Notes under the pieces: model-generated | Seen by the model: the letters and a program-made list of their open reading frames with translations, nothing else | Told to the model about the DNA's origin: nothing | The model's database searches: none | Shown: positions 35,573 through 43,727 of the stretch, piece by piece | How the letters are laid out: every line of letters begins with the position of its first letter | How positions within the stretch are numbered: position 1 is the first letter of the stretch | Source: NCEH01 sp043195095 | Lineage (GTDB): Bacteria; Pseudomonadota; Alphaproteobacteria; Rhizobiales; Xanthobacteraceae | DNA length: 64,000 bases | Reading direction: 5' to 3' (one strand) | Assembly (NCBI RefSeq): GCF_043195095.1 | Contig: NZ_JBAFWN010000012.1 | Position numbers and translations under genes: made by a program

Positions 35573-36058
35573 ATGGCGGAATGGTCCGGACGCGGCAGGA
35601 GCACGGCGGAACGCAGGGCTGTGGCGGGGCGCGGGATGCCGGTGGGGCGCCGGATCCTGGCGGCGGCCGGCCTCGCGGCGGGCGTGCTCACCGGCACGGC
35701 TGCCTTTGCGCAGACCGCCCCCGGCGCGGGCAATTTCGCTTTCGAGGCGCCCCCCTCGGTGCAGGCCAACCGCGTCTATTCCGTCAACCGCCAGACCGGC
35801 GAAGTCTCCGCCTGCCAGTTCGAGCGGCCCGACAGCGCGCTCGTCGGCCTCACACGCTGCTTTCCCAAGGGCGAGGGCGCCGGGGCGCAGAAGGCCGGGG
35901 CTTATTCCCTGGTCTCCACCCGCTTTGCCGGGGAGACCGGCATTTTCCGCGTCAATGCGGACACGGGCGAGATGAGCGTGTGTTATGTGCGCGACGTGCC
36001 CAAGAGCGGCGGGGGCGGCGCGGAGCCCATGGTCCTGTGCACGCCGCAGGCAAAGTAG
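35573..36058 (+). CDS. Exported hypothetical protein
   Basis: A 161-aa protein, ATG 35573 with AGGAG 7 bases upstream. An Arg-rich N terminus with GRR precedes a hydrophobic segment (about residues 28-45, LAAAGLAAGVLTGTAAFA, cut before QTAPGA). The mature part (about 115 residues) has two similar halves: RVYSVNRQTGEVSACQF with LTRCFPKG, and GIFRVNADTGEMSVCYV with VLCTPQ. Each holds two Cys, suggesting a duplicated small beta domain with disulfides. Not recognised as a named family. It precedes rpiA by 97 bases on the same strand. Confidence 0.7.
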   Translation: MAEWSGRGRSTAERRAVAGRGMPVGRRILAAAGLAAGVLTGTAAFAQTAPGAGNFAFEAPPSVQANRVYSVNRQTGEVSACQFERPDSALVGLTRCFPKGEGAGAQKAGAYSLVSTRFAGETGIFRVNADTGEMSVCYVRDVPKSGGGGAEPMVLCTPQAK

Positions 36059-36155
36059 CCGTGAAGCCATCTGTCGCCGGCCTCCCCGCTTGTCGGCGGC
36101 GCCGATCAAGGCTAGCAACCGTTCAGCCAGCCACCGCCAGCCACCGGACACCCAA

Positions 36156-36860
36156 ATGGCCGATGCCGAAGACCTGAAGCGCGCCGCCGCCGCCCGTGCC
36201 CTCACATTCGTGACGGACGGCATGCGCCTTGGCCTCGGCACCGGCTCCACCGCGCGGCATTTCGTGGATCTGCTCGCGGCGCGGGTGCGCGAGGGGCTGA
36301 ACGTCGTGGGCGTGCCCACCTCCGAACAGACCCGCGCGCAGGCGCTGTCGCTCGGCGTGCCGCTGGCGACCCTGGACGAACTGCCCGAGCTGGACCTGTG
36401 CATCGACGGTGCCGACGAGGTCGGGCCTGATCTCGCGCTCATCAAGGGCGGCGGCGGGGCGTTGCTGCGCGAGAAGATCGTCGCCAGCGCCGCGCGCGAA
36501 ATGGTGGTGATCGCGGACGCCTCCAAGCATGTGGCGCAGCTCGGCCGCTTTCCGCTGCCGATCGAGGTGGTGGATTTCGGCGTTCCCGCCATTACCCTGC
36601 GCTTGGCGCGCGCGCTGGAGGCGGCGGGCTGCGCCGGCGATCTGGTGCTGCGCCGGGTGAACGGGGCGGCGCCTTTCGTCACCGACCAGGGCAATGTCAT
36701 CCTGGACGCCCATCTCGGCCGCATTCCCGACCCGGCGGCGCTTGCCCGCCAGATCGAGCAGGTGGCGGGCGTGGTGGAACACGGACTTTTTCTCGGCCTC
36801 GCGCGCCGCGTCATCCTGGCTGGTCCCGGCGGCATCGAGCTGCTCGAACGGTCTGCCTGA
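36156..36860 (+). CDS. rpiA: Ribose-5-phosphate isomerase A
   Basis: A 234-aa enzyme interconverting ribose 5-phosphate and ribulose 5-phosphate. It shows GLGTGSTARHFVDLL (phosphate loop, about residues 27-41), VVGVPTSEQTRAQA, DLCIDGADEVGPDLALIKGG (catalytic Asp and Glu, about 83-102), GALLREKI and ADASKHV. Length matches bacterial RpiA (about 220-235 aa). Its product feeds both nucleotide and Kdo synthesis (see kdsD). It is followed 22 bases later by the DUF2059 gene. Confidence 0.95.
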   Translation: MADAEDLKRAAAARALTFVTDGMRLGLGTGSTARHFVDLLAARVREGLNVVGVPTSEQTRAQALSLGVPLATLDELPELDLCIDGADEVGPDLALIKGGGGALLREKIVASAAREMVVIADASKHVAQLGRFPLPIEVVDFGVPAITLRLARALEAAGCAGDLVLRRVNGAAPFVTDQGNVILDAHLGRIPDPAALARQIEQVAGVVEHGLFLGLARRVILAGPGGIELLERSA

Positions 36861-36882
36861 ACCCAATTCAACGGAGAAGAAT

Positions 36883-37404
36883 ATGCGCCCCTCGCTTGCC
36901 CAACGCCTCGGTGCCGGCCTGTTCGCCCTCTCGCTCTCGGGCGGCGTCGCCCTTGCCCAGCAGGCCCAGCAGCTGACGGTCCAGCCCTCCGCGGGCCAGA
37001 TGCAGGCCGCGCGCGACTTGGTGAACGCAAACGGCGAAGCCCGCGCGTTCAACGGCGTGATCGCCAATCTGGTGGACGGCGCCGCGCTCGGCTTCCTCCA
37101 GACCAATCCCGATCTCGCCCCCCAATTGCGCGACGTCGCCGTCGCCCTGCGCCCGGAGTTCGAGAAGCGCCAGGCGGAGATCATCGACATGGTCGCCGCC
37201 TCCTATGCGCAGCGCTTCACCGAGGCCGAGCTGAAGGAGGCGCTGGCGTTCTACAAGTCGCCCACCGGGCAGAAGCTGGTGAACGACCGTCCCGCGATCG
37301 TCCAGCAGGCGGTGCAGAACATCCAGGCCTGGAGCGCCAAGCTCAATTCCGACGCGATGGAGCGGATTCGCGTCGAAATGAAGAAGCGCGGCTACGATCT
37401 GTGA
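36883..37404 (+). CDS. Exported DUF2059 protein
   Basis: A 173-aa protein with a signal peptide (LGAGLFALSLSGGVALA, cut before QQAQQL) and a DUF2059 domain (about 95-160) with YAQRFTEAELKEALAFYKSP and TGQKLVND. Members are periplasmic and of unknown function. ATG 36883 has ACGGAG upstream. It is probably co-transcribed with rpiA, a pairing also seen elsewhere in Hyphomicrobiales to my recollection. Confidence 0.88.
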   Translation: MRPSLAQRLGAGLFALSLSGGVALAQQAQQLTVQPSAGQMQAARDLVNANGEARAFNGVIANLVDGAALGFLQTNPDLAPQLRDVAVALRPEFEKRQAEIIDMVAASYAQRFTEAELKEALAFYKSPTGQKLVNDRPAIVQQAVQNIQAWSAKLNSDAMERIRVEMKKRGYDL

Positions 37405-37430
37405 TCTGAGGCGCGTTTTGACGCGACGCT

Positions 37431-39581
37431 TCAGGGCGTCGCGTGCGGCGGGGCTATGGCATCGGTGCGGGGATTCCGGCTTCCCTCCGGGTGCTTGGCG
37501 ATCCCGGCGTGCAGGCTGTTGCGCGCGAGATTGGGATTATAGTGCGGGTCCACCAGCGTGGCGGTGCGCCAGAGCGCTTCCATGCGCGCCCGCTGGGCCT
37601 TGAGCCGCTCGCGATGGGCCTTGCTGCGCCGGCGCCCGCGCGAGGCGGATTCATGGTGCAGCAGGAGCGCGAACGGCGTCCACACCAGTTCGAACCCACC
37701 GGCCCGGGCGCGCAGGCACAGGTCGATATCGTTGCAATCCTCGGCGAAGCGCTCGGCATCGAGCGGGCCGATCTGGTCCCAGCATTCCCGGCTGATCATC
37801 AGGCACGCGCCGGTGACCGCGCTGAGATTGTTGCGCGCATGCAGGCGCCCGAGATGGCCGGCCATGTCTTCCGCGCCATGGGAAAACCAGTGCGCGGCAT
37901 AGCGGAACAGCCCGGCGATCACGCCCGCATGCTGGAGCGTGCGATCGGGAAACAGCAGCTTCGCCCCGACGATGCCGGTGCCCGGCAAGGCGGCGAGCGA
38001 GACCATCTCGTGTAGCCAGCCGGGCTCCACCACCTCGATATCGTTGTTCAGCAGGCAGATCAGATTGCCTGAGGCTGCGTCCACGCCGGCGTTGCAGATG
38101 CGCGGATAATTGAACCCGCCCTCATCGCGCACCACGATCGTACGCGGCCAGGCGGCGGCGATCTCCGCGAACAGAGCGAAGGTCTCGGCCTCCACCGAGC
38201 CGTTGTCGACGATCACGATCTCGAAATTGCGATAGGCCGTGTGTGCGATCAGCGAGCGCAGCGCCATGCCCATGAGATCGGCGCGATCGCGGGTCGGGAT
38301 GACGAACGACACCAGCGGCGGCGTGTCCGGCAGGCGGTAATGCGGGCGCAGCTTCAGGTCGGCGCGGATCTCCACCGGGGCGCCGGTGGCATCCTCCAGC
38401 GCCCGCGCGGCTTCACGGGCTTGGTCGGGGGAGGAAAAGCCGGTCCAGCCGCCAGCGCCCTGTCGTCCATAGCCGACGCGTGGAATATGGCGGATGGCGG
38501 CAGGCGAAACGGCCCCCACGGCGCGCAGCAACAAATCATAGCGCCACGCCAGCGGCAGATAGGCCCGCGCGCCGCCGATGGCGCGGGCATGGGCCGTGCG
38601 CAGCGCGACGATATCGCCGAAATAGTCCACCGCGCGCAGCAGGTGGCGGTTGAACGCCGGCTTGAAGACGCCGTCGCGCGGCGCGCCCGTGTCATCGAGC
38701 GTTTCCTCGTCGGTATAGGCGAGCATGCAATCGGCATGGGCCGCGAACGCGGCGCGGATCATCCCCACGGCATCGCGGGTGGGCTGGCCGGTGGGATCGA
38801 GCAGCGCCACCGTCTCGCCCTTGGCGGCGGCCAGCAGCGCATTGAAGGTCAGCGGCGCGGTGCCGGCGCCCGGCAGGACGCGGACGCGCGGTTCGTCCGC
38901 CAGTTCGGCCGGTATGTCGCCCGCCGCGTCCGGCAGGCCGATCAGCCATTCCCAATGGGGATCGCTCTGCCCGCGCAGGGCGGCGAGGCAAGCGGCGATA
39001 TCCTGCGCCCGCGTGTCGGCACCGAGCACGCTGAGGAACGACAGGGTCGCGTCCTCCGGCGCGAGCGGCCCGGTGAAATCCTCCACATGGGCCTTGCGAT
39101 AGCGCAGATAGCGTCGCGTCGCCTGGATCTGGCGGGCGGGCGAATCGGCGAACAGCGAGGCGTGCATGCCGCGCAGATCGCGCGCCGCCGCGCCCGCCGC
39201 CCGCCAGCGCCGGTGCGGGGGCAGGCCGGGAAAGCTGCCACGGGCGAAGGCATGCAGCTTCAGCCACACTTTTCCGCGCGGATACAAGCCGAGGCGCAGG
39301 CCATCCCCCGGTGTCGCGCTCACGCGCGCGGTGCCGCGCGGCAGCAGGAGCGCGGCCACCGGCGCGGCGATCGTCGCCCGGCCGAGCACGGCCCCGTTTG
39401 ACGCGAGGAAGGTCAGCTCCAGCGGGTCCGTGGCCCGCGCGGGCTCGCGGGCGATTTCCACCGCGAACACGCCGTCCCCGGCGGCGAGGCGCGCGCGCCA
39501 GAGCCACGGCAGGAAAAAGCGCCGCGCGCCGTGTTCGGTATCGTCGGCGCGAAGCCAGAGCGGGGAAATCTCTGCGGGCAT
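37431..39581 (-). CDS. Two-domain GT2 glycosyltransferase
   Basis: A 716-aa protein. The C-terminal GT-A domain (about residues 395-640) is a complete family 2 transferase: LVSFVIPTRDRADLMGMAL, VIVDNGS, LLNNDIEVVEPGWL (DxD-like), GACLMISRECW and the acceptor acid AEDCNDIDLCLRAR. A first, more diverged GT-A-like domain (about 155-390) has LLDPTGQP and DYFGDIVALR but a weak metal motif. The first 150 residues look beta-rich, possibly carbohydrate-binding. Rhamnan or O-antigen synthesis is a likely role, at the inner membrane face. ATG 39581 is preferred over GTG 39632, whose site overlaps it. It is a monocistron. Confidence 0.87.
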   Translation of the reverse strand: MPAEISPLWLRADDTEHGARRFFLPWLWRARLAAGDGVFAVEIAREPARATDPLELTFLASNGAVLGRATIAAPVAALLLPRGTARVSATPGDGLRLGLYPRGKVWLKLHAFARGSFPGLPPHRRWRAAGAAARDLRGMHASLFADSPARQIQATRRYLRYRKAHVEDFTGPLAPEDATLSFLSVLGADTRAQDIAACLAALRGQSDPHWEWLIGLPDAAGDIPAELADEPRVRVLPGAGTAPLTFNALLAAAKGETVALLDPTGQPTRDAVGMIRAAFAAHADCMLAYTDEETLDDTGAPRDGVFKPAFNRHLLRAVDYFGDIVALRTAHARAIGGARAYLPLAWRYDLLLRAVGAVSPAAIRHIPRVGYGRQGAGGWTGFSSPDQAREAARALEDATGAPVEIRADLKLRPHYRLPDTPPLVSFVIPTRDRADLMGMALRSLIAHTAYRNFEIVIVDNGSVEAETFALFAEIAAAWPRTIVVRDEGGFNYPRICNAGVDAASGNLICLLNNDIEVVEPGWLHEMVSLAALPGTGIVGAKLLFPDRTLQHAGVIAGLFRYAAHWFSHGAEDMAGHLGRLHARNNLSAVTGACLMISRECWDQIGPLDAERFAEDCNDIDLCLRARAGGFELVWTPFALLLHHESASRGRRRSKAHRERLKAQRARMEALWRTATLVDPHYNPNLARNSLHAGIAKHPEGSRNPRTDAIAPPHATP

Positions 39582-39770
39582 TCGAATGCGGTGTGCCTCG
39601 GTCGGCGGGGAGCGTTCCGGGTCTTGAAGCACCCCTCGCAGCGCCCCGCAAGCGCGGGCACAGCCATGCCCTGCGCGCGCTTGACGGCGCAGGCTGCGTG
39701 TCTACATCTCGGCAGGGCCGCGCGGACCCATCCGCGAAGGCCCAGCCGTGAAGGCCAACAGGAGCACGCC

Positions 39771-41132
39771 ATGTCCGACACCGAAATCGACCTCTTCGTC
39801 ATCGGTGGCGGGTCCGGTGGCGTGCGCGCCGCCCGGATCGCCGCCCAGCACGGCGCCAAGGTGATGCTGGCGGAGGAATACCGCATGGGCGGCACCTGCG
39901 TCATTCGCGGCTGCGTGCCGAAGAAGCTGTTCGTCCATGCCGGCCGCTATGCCCAGGACCTGAAGGACATGGCCGGCTTCGGCTGGAGCGTGGAGGGCGC
40001 GCGCTTCGACTGGCCCACCCTGATCGCCAACAAGGACACGGAAATCGGCCGCCTCGAGGCGATCTATCGGCGCAATGCGGAAGCGGCGGGGGTGAAGATC
40101 GTCGCGTCCCGCGCGGTGCTGGAAGGCCCCAATACGGTGCAGATTCTCGCCACCGGCGAGCGGGTGCGGGCGAAATATATCCTCATCGCCACCGGCGCCC
40201 ATCCCGCGCTCGGCCCTGCGATTCCGGGCTGCGAATTGGCGATCACCTCGAACGAGGCGTTTCATCTTCCAGCGTTGCCGAAGCGCATCCTGATTCAGGG
40301 CGGCGGCTATATCGCGGTAGAATTCGCCGGCATGTTCAACGCGCTCGGCTGCGAGGTCACCTTGGTGCAGCGCGCCGAAGTGATCCTGCGCGGGTTCGAC
40401 GACGAGATCCGCGCCCATCTCGCCAAGGAGATGGAGCACGCCGGCGTGCGCATGATGTGCGGGCGCACGCTCACATCCATCACGGCGGTCGAGGGCGGCA
40501 AGCGGGTTCGCCTCTCCGACGAGACCGAGGTGGAAGTGGACGAGGTGATGCTGGCCATCGGCCGCGTGCCCAACACGCGCAATCTCGGCCTGGAAACCGC
40601 GGGCGTCGTGCTGGACGCGGTGGGCGCGGTGAAGGTGGATGCCCATTCGGCCACCAATGTTGCCTCCATCTATGCGGTGGGCGACGTCACCAATCGCATC
40701 AATCTGACGCCGGTGGCCATTCGCGAGGGGCACGCCTTCGCCGACACCGTGTTCGGCAACAAGCCCTGGCAGGTCGACCATTCGCTGATCGCCACCGCCG
40801 TGTTCAGCGAGCCGGAGATCGGCACCGTCGGCCTCTCGGAGGCCGCCGCGCGCAAGGCCGGTTATACGCTCGACATCTACAAGACCGATTTCCGCCCGCT
40901 CAAGGCGACGCTCTCGGGCAATCCATCGCGCGTCTTCATGAAGCTGGTGGTGGATGCGCAGACCGACAAGGTGCTCGGCTGCCACATCCTGGGGGAGGCG
41001 GCATCCGAGATGATCCAGCTTGCGGCGGTGGCCCTCGGCCTCGGCGCCACCAAGGCGGACTTCGACCGCACGGTCGCGGTGCATCCCACGTCCGCCGAGG
41101 AATTGGTGACGCTCCGCACCAAAGCGTCATAA
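39771..41132 (+). CDS. gor: Glutathione-disulfide reductase
   Basis: A 453-aa FAD-dependent NADPH:glutathione reductase of the pyridine nucleotide-disulfide family. It has an FAD site VIGGGSGGVRAARIAA, the redox disulfide GGTCVIRGCVPKK (about residues 39-51), an NADPH site QGGGYIAVEFAGMF (about 174-187), AIGRVPNT, YAVGDVTNRINLTPVA, and the C-terminal HPTSAEELVTLR with the dimer-interface catalytic His. ATG 39771 follows AGGAG. The two plus-strand hypotheticals downstream may be co-transcribed. Confidence 0.95.
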   Translation: MSDTEIDLFVIGGGSGGVRAARIAAQHGAKVMLAEEYRMGGTCVIRGCVPKKLFVHAGRYAQDLKDMAGFGWSVEGARFDWPTLIANKDTEIGRLEAIYRRNAEAAGVKIVASRAVLEGPNTVQILATGERVRAKYILIATGAHPALGPAIPGCELAITSNEAFHLPALPKRILIQGGGYIAVEFAGMFNALGCEVTLVQRAEVILRGFDDEIRAHLAKEMEHAGVRMMCGRTLTSITAVEGGKRVRLSDETEVEVDEVMLAIGRVPNTRNLGLETAGVVLDAVGAVKVDAHSATNVASIYAVGDVTNRINLTPVAIREGHAFADTVFGNKPWQVDHSLIATAVFSEPEIGTVGLSEAAARKAGYTLDIYKTDFRPLKATLSGNPSRVFMKLVVDAQTDKVLGCHILGEAASEMIQLAAVALGLGATKADFDRTVAVHPTSAEELVTLRTKAS

Positions 41133-41223
41133 ACCGCGCCGCTGGGGCAACCGGACTGCGCCTTGGCGCGTTGTCTTCCAGAGTCCTGCGGCCGGTCGCG
41201 CCGCGGGAACAGCCGGAGACAGC

Positions 41224-41619
41224 ATGATGACCGAGGTTCCCCAGATTGATATCGACAGCACCGGCCGCGCGCCGCTCTCCGGCAGCGTGGACCAGCGCCG
41301 GGCCGATGCGCCCCGCGTGGCGCCGGGCATCGGCGCGCTGCCCGCGAATTACCGCACCGTGTTCCATCACCAGATGGAAGCCGACCCGCAGGTGATGCTG
41401 GCCTTGTTCGATCTGGAGAATGCGGCCACCCTTGCCGAGGTCATCCGCGACCAGTCGCAAAGCGTGCTGCGCGCGGCCCGGCAACTGAACCGCGAGGACG
41501 AGGTGATGGCCGATGTGCCCATGCCGCCGCTGCTGCGGAACATCGGGCTTGAAAACCTGCCGGCCTTCCCCAGAGACATGCTGGACGATTATTTCCGGTC
41601 GGTGCAGATAGAGGCTTAA
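41224..41619 (+). CDS. Hypothetical protein, 131 aa
   Basis: A 131-aa soluble protein opening with ATG ATG at 41224, 91 bases after gor. No signal peptide. The middle is acidic and helical (DPQVMLALFDLENAATLAEV, then DQSQSVLRAARQ) and the end reads GLENLPAFPRDMLDDYFRS. I recognise no family. The codon pattern matches the neighbours. It may share a transcript with gor. Confidence 0.6.
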   Translation: MMTEVPQIDIDSTGRAPLSGSVDQRRADAPRVAPGIGALPANYRTVFHHQMEADPQVMLALFDLENAATLAEVIRDQSQSVLRAARQLNREDEVMADVPMPPLLRNIGLENLPAFPRDMLDDYFRSVQIEA

Positions 41620-41643
41620 CCGCACCGATCCTGGAGTTTCCTC

Positions 41644-41940
41644 GTGCAGCGCCCCGCCGTCGCCCTTTTCGTCTGCGCGCTCGCCCTTGCGCCAGTTGCC
41701 GCGTTCGCCGATCCCATCACGCCCGCCCAGGACAAGCCCGGGTCGGTGCTGAAATATCAGCGCCTCGGCCCGGACGATCGCCAGGCGACGCTTGAAGCCT
41801 TCACCGGCGCCAAGATCACGAACCTCACCGCATTCGACAGCCTGGACGCCTGCACCCTGCGCGAGACCACCGAGTCCGACGCCAGCCACGCCAAGCTCGG
41901 CAAGACCATCGCGGATTGCCAGAAGGAACTCGGCAAATAG
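41644..41940 (+). CDS. Small exported hypothetical protein
   Basis: A 98-aa protein starting at GTG 41644 with GGAG 7 bases upstream. A signal peptide (PAVALFVCALALAPVAAFA, cut before DPITPA) is followed by about 75 residues with two Cys (DACTLRE and ADCQKE), probably one disulfide, and the stretch SVLKYQRLGPDDRQATLEAF. It starts 24 bases after the 131-aa gene, so the two are likely co-transcribed. Function unknown. Confidence 0.65.
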   Translation: MQRPAVALFVCALALAPVAAFADPITPAQDKPGSVLKYQRLGPDDRQATLEAFTGAKITNLTAFDSLDACTLRETTESDASHAKLGKTIADCQKELGK

Positions 41941-42031
41941 GCTTTCCTCCGCCTTCGCGGGGGAAAGCGCGGGCGCGCTTTATCGCAAAGCCCACTCCTG
42001 CAAGGGAACTCTGCAAGGGAACTCTGCTCGT

Positions 42032-42263
42032 GAGCGATCGACATTCAGCGTTGGAGTGTATCGTCGAAGCGCATGGCGTCAGGCGCCCGCGCATGTCTTT
42101 CTTTCACCAGCCGTCATGGCCGGGCTCGTCCCGGCCATCCACGCCGGACCGCCCGCGCGGATCTTGAAAAGCCGGTGTCAGCGGCGCCGCGTGGATGCAC
42201 GGGGCAAGCCCGGCCATGACGATTGTTTCCTGCACGGCGTCAAGCCATGAATGTCGATCGCTC
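42032..42263 (-). mobile_element. Miniature palindromic element, copy 2, with perfect inverted ends
   Basis: The best-preserved copy, in reverse orientation. It is bounded by a perfect 16-base inverted repeat, GAGCGATCGACATTCA at 42032-42047 and its complement at 42248-42263. The 108-base palindromic core is 42113-42220, with GTCATGGCCGGGCTCGTCCC at one end. It lies between the convergent 98-aa gene and the Bcr/CflA-like gene. No coding capacity. Confidence 0.85.
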
Positions 42264-42272
42264 CTAGAGCGC

Positions 42273-42319
42273 GATCCGCCCATATTGCATCGCCTTAGGC
42301 GATTCAATATGGGCAGATC
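42273..42319. repeat. Long imperfect inverted repeat
   Basis: Arms of 22 bases (42273-42294 and 42298-42319, beginning GATCCGCCCATATTGCATCG) pair with few mismatches around a TTA loop, 10 bases after mobile element copy 2 and 6 bases before the Bcr/CflA-like stop codon. It could terminate or protect that transcript's 3' end, but there is no T tract, so it may instead be another repeat family. Confidence 0.75.
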
Positions 42320-42324
42320 CGGCC

Positions 42325-43575
42325 CTAGTGGCCGGGCGTGGTGCCGAACAGTCGCCAGCGCTCGGCCCACAACACCGCCACCATGCCGAGCGCGCCGAGC
42401 AGGAAATAGCCCAGGCCCAGCGGCAGGACGGTACCGTCGAAGGCCCGGCCCACGGCCATGCCAAGCAGCGCCCCCATCAGCGTGGTGTAGAACCCCAGGA
42501 AGGACGAGGCGGTGCCCGCCACCGCGCCCAGGGGCTCCATGGCGATGGAATTGAAATTCGGCACCGTCAGCGCGAACAGCGCCTGATTGAGGCCCACCAG
42601 CAGGCAGAACAGCAGCACCGGCGGGCGTCCCTCGAACCCCAGCGCGGCGAGCACCTGCAACCCGCCCACCAAGGTGAAGCCGCACAGCCCGAAATGCGAC
42701 AGCCGCCGCATGCCGATCCGGTTCACTAGGCGGGCATTGATGAAGGAGGCCACCGACATCACCCCGGCGATGGCGGCGAAGGCCAGCGGGAACAGCCGGC
42801 CGAGTTGATAGACGTCGGTCTCGAAGATTTGCTGCGAGGAGCCCACATAGCCCATCAGGCAGCCGAGCATCAGGCCCATGGCATTGGCATAGCCGAACGC
42901 CCGGCGGTTCGTGACGGTCATTCTCAGGCCCGCGAGAATGGCGCGCACGGAGAACGGCACGCGATATTGCGGATGCAAGGTTTCCGGCATGCGCAGCGCG
43001 AACCAGGTGGCGAGCACCAGGCTCAAAAGCAGCATGGCGCCGAAGATCACGTGCCAATTGCCCACCAGCAGCATCGCCCCGCCGGCTGCCGGCGCCAGGA
43101 TCGGCACCACCAGGAACACCATCATGGCGAACGACATGACCCGCGCCATGTCGCGCCCCTGGAAGCGATCGCGCACGATCGCCACCGACAGCACGCGCGC
43201 GGCCGCACAGCCCATGCCCTGCACCGCGCGGGCGAACAGCAGCGTGTTGAAACTGTCCGCCGTCATGGCGATCAGGCAGCCGGCGCAATAGATCGCGAGC
43301 CCGATCATTAGCATGCTCTTGCGGCCGAACACGTCGGAGAGCGTGCCGAACACGATCTGCATCACCGCGAAGCCGATCAGATAGGCCGAGATGATGAGTT
43401 GGAGATCGTTCGGGTTGGCGACCGCGAAATAATGATGGATGGGCTCGAAGGCGGGCAGCAGATTGTCGATGGAGAAGGCGGTCAGCCCCATCATGAGGGC
43501 GATAATGGCGACGAATTCAATGAAGCCGGGTGCCGATGCGCCCGGCCGGGCCGGGGCGCTGTTGCGGTTCGTCAT
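42325..43575 (-). CDS. Bcr/CflA-type MFS drug exporter
   Basis: A 416-aa inner-membrane protein with twelve predicted helices of the DHA1 group. Loop 2-3 reads FGTLSDVFGRKSMLMIG (the MFS motif A G-x-x-S-D-x-x-G-R-K), and helices 4-5 have ARAVQGMGCAAARVLSVAIV with RDRF as in Bcr/CflA proteins. It exports drugs or small metabolites by proton antiport. It stands alone on this strand, with the two repeats on its 3' side. Confidence 0.9.
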   Translation of the reverse strand: MTNRNSAPARPGASAPGFIEFVAIIALMMGLTAFSIDNLLPAFEPIHHYFAVANPNDLQLIISAYLIGFAVMQIVFGTLSDVFGRKSMLMIGLAIYCAGCLIAMTADSFNTLLFARAVQGMGCAAARVLSVAIVRDRFQGRDMARVMSFAMMVFLVVPILAPAAGGAMLLVGNWHVIFGAMLLLSLVLATWFALRMPETLHPQYRVPFSVRAILAGLRMTVTNRRAFGYANAMGLMLGCLMGYVGSSQQIFETDVYQLGRLFPLAFAAIAGVMSVASFINARLVNRIGMRRLSHFGLCGFTLVGGLQVLAALGFEGRPPVLLFCLLVGLNQALFALTVPNFNSIAMEPLGAVAGTASSFLGFYTTLMGALLGMAVGRAFDGTVLPLGLGYFLLGALGMVAVLWAERWRLFGTTPGH

Positions 43576-43727
43576 GGGGAAAAGGCTCGAAAGCGCGCCG
43601 GAGGACGGCGCAAGGGGAGGGCGTTGTGCCCGCTTCTAGGCGATCGCTGCGGGGAGTGCCCGCACTTTATTGTGTCACCGCAAACGCCGCCCCGGCGATT
43701 CCCCTTCTGCTCTCGTTCAGACCGCGT

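Noticed and set aside
37421..37444. Inverted repeat ACGCGACGC between the DUF2059 and glycosyltransferase stop codons
   Set aside because: A 9-base stem overlapping the glycosyltransferase stop codon, with no T tract on either side; too weak to call a terminator.
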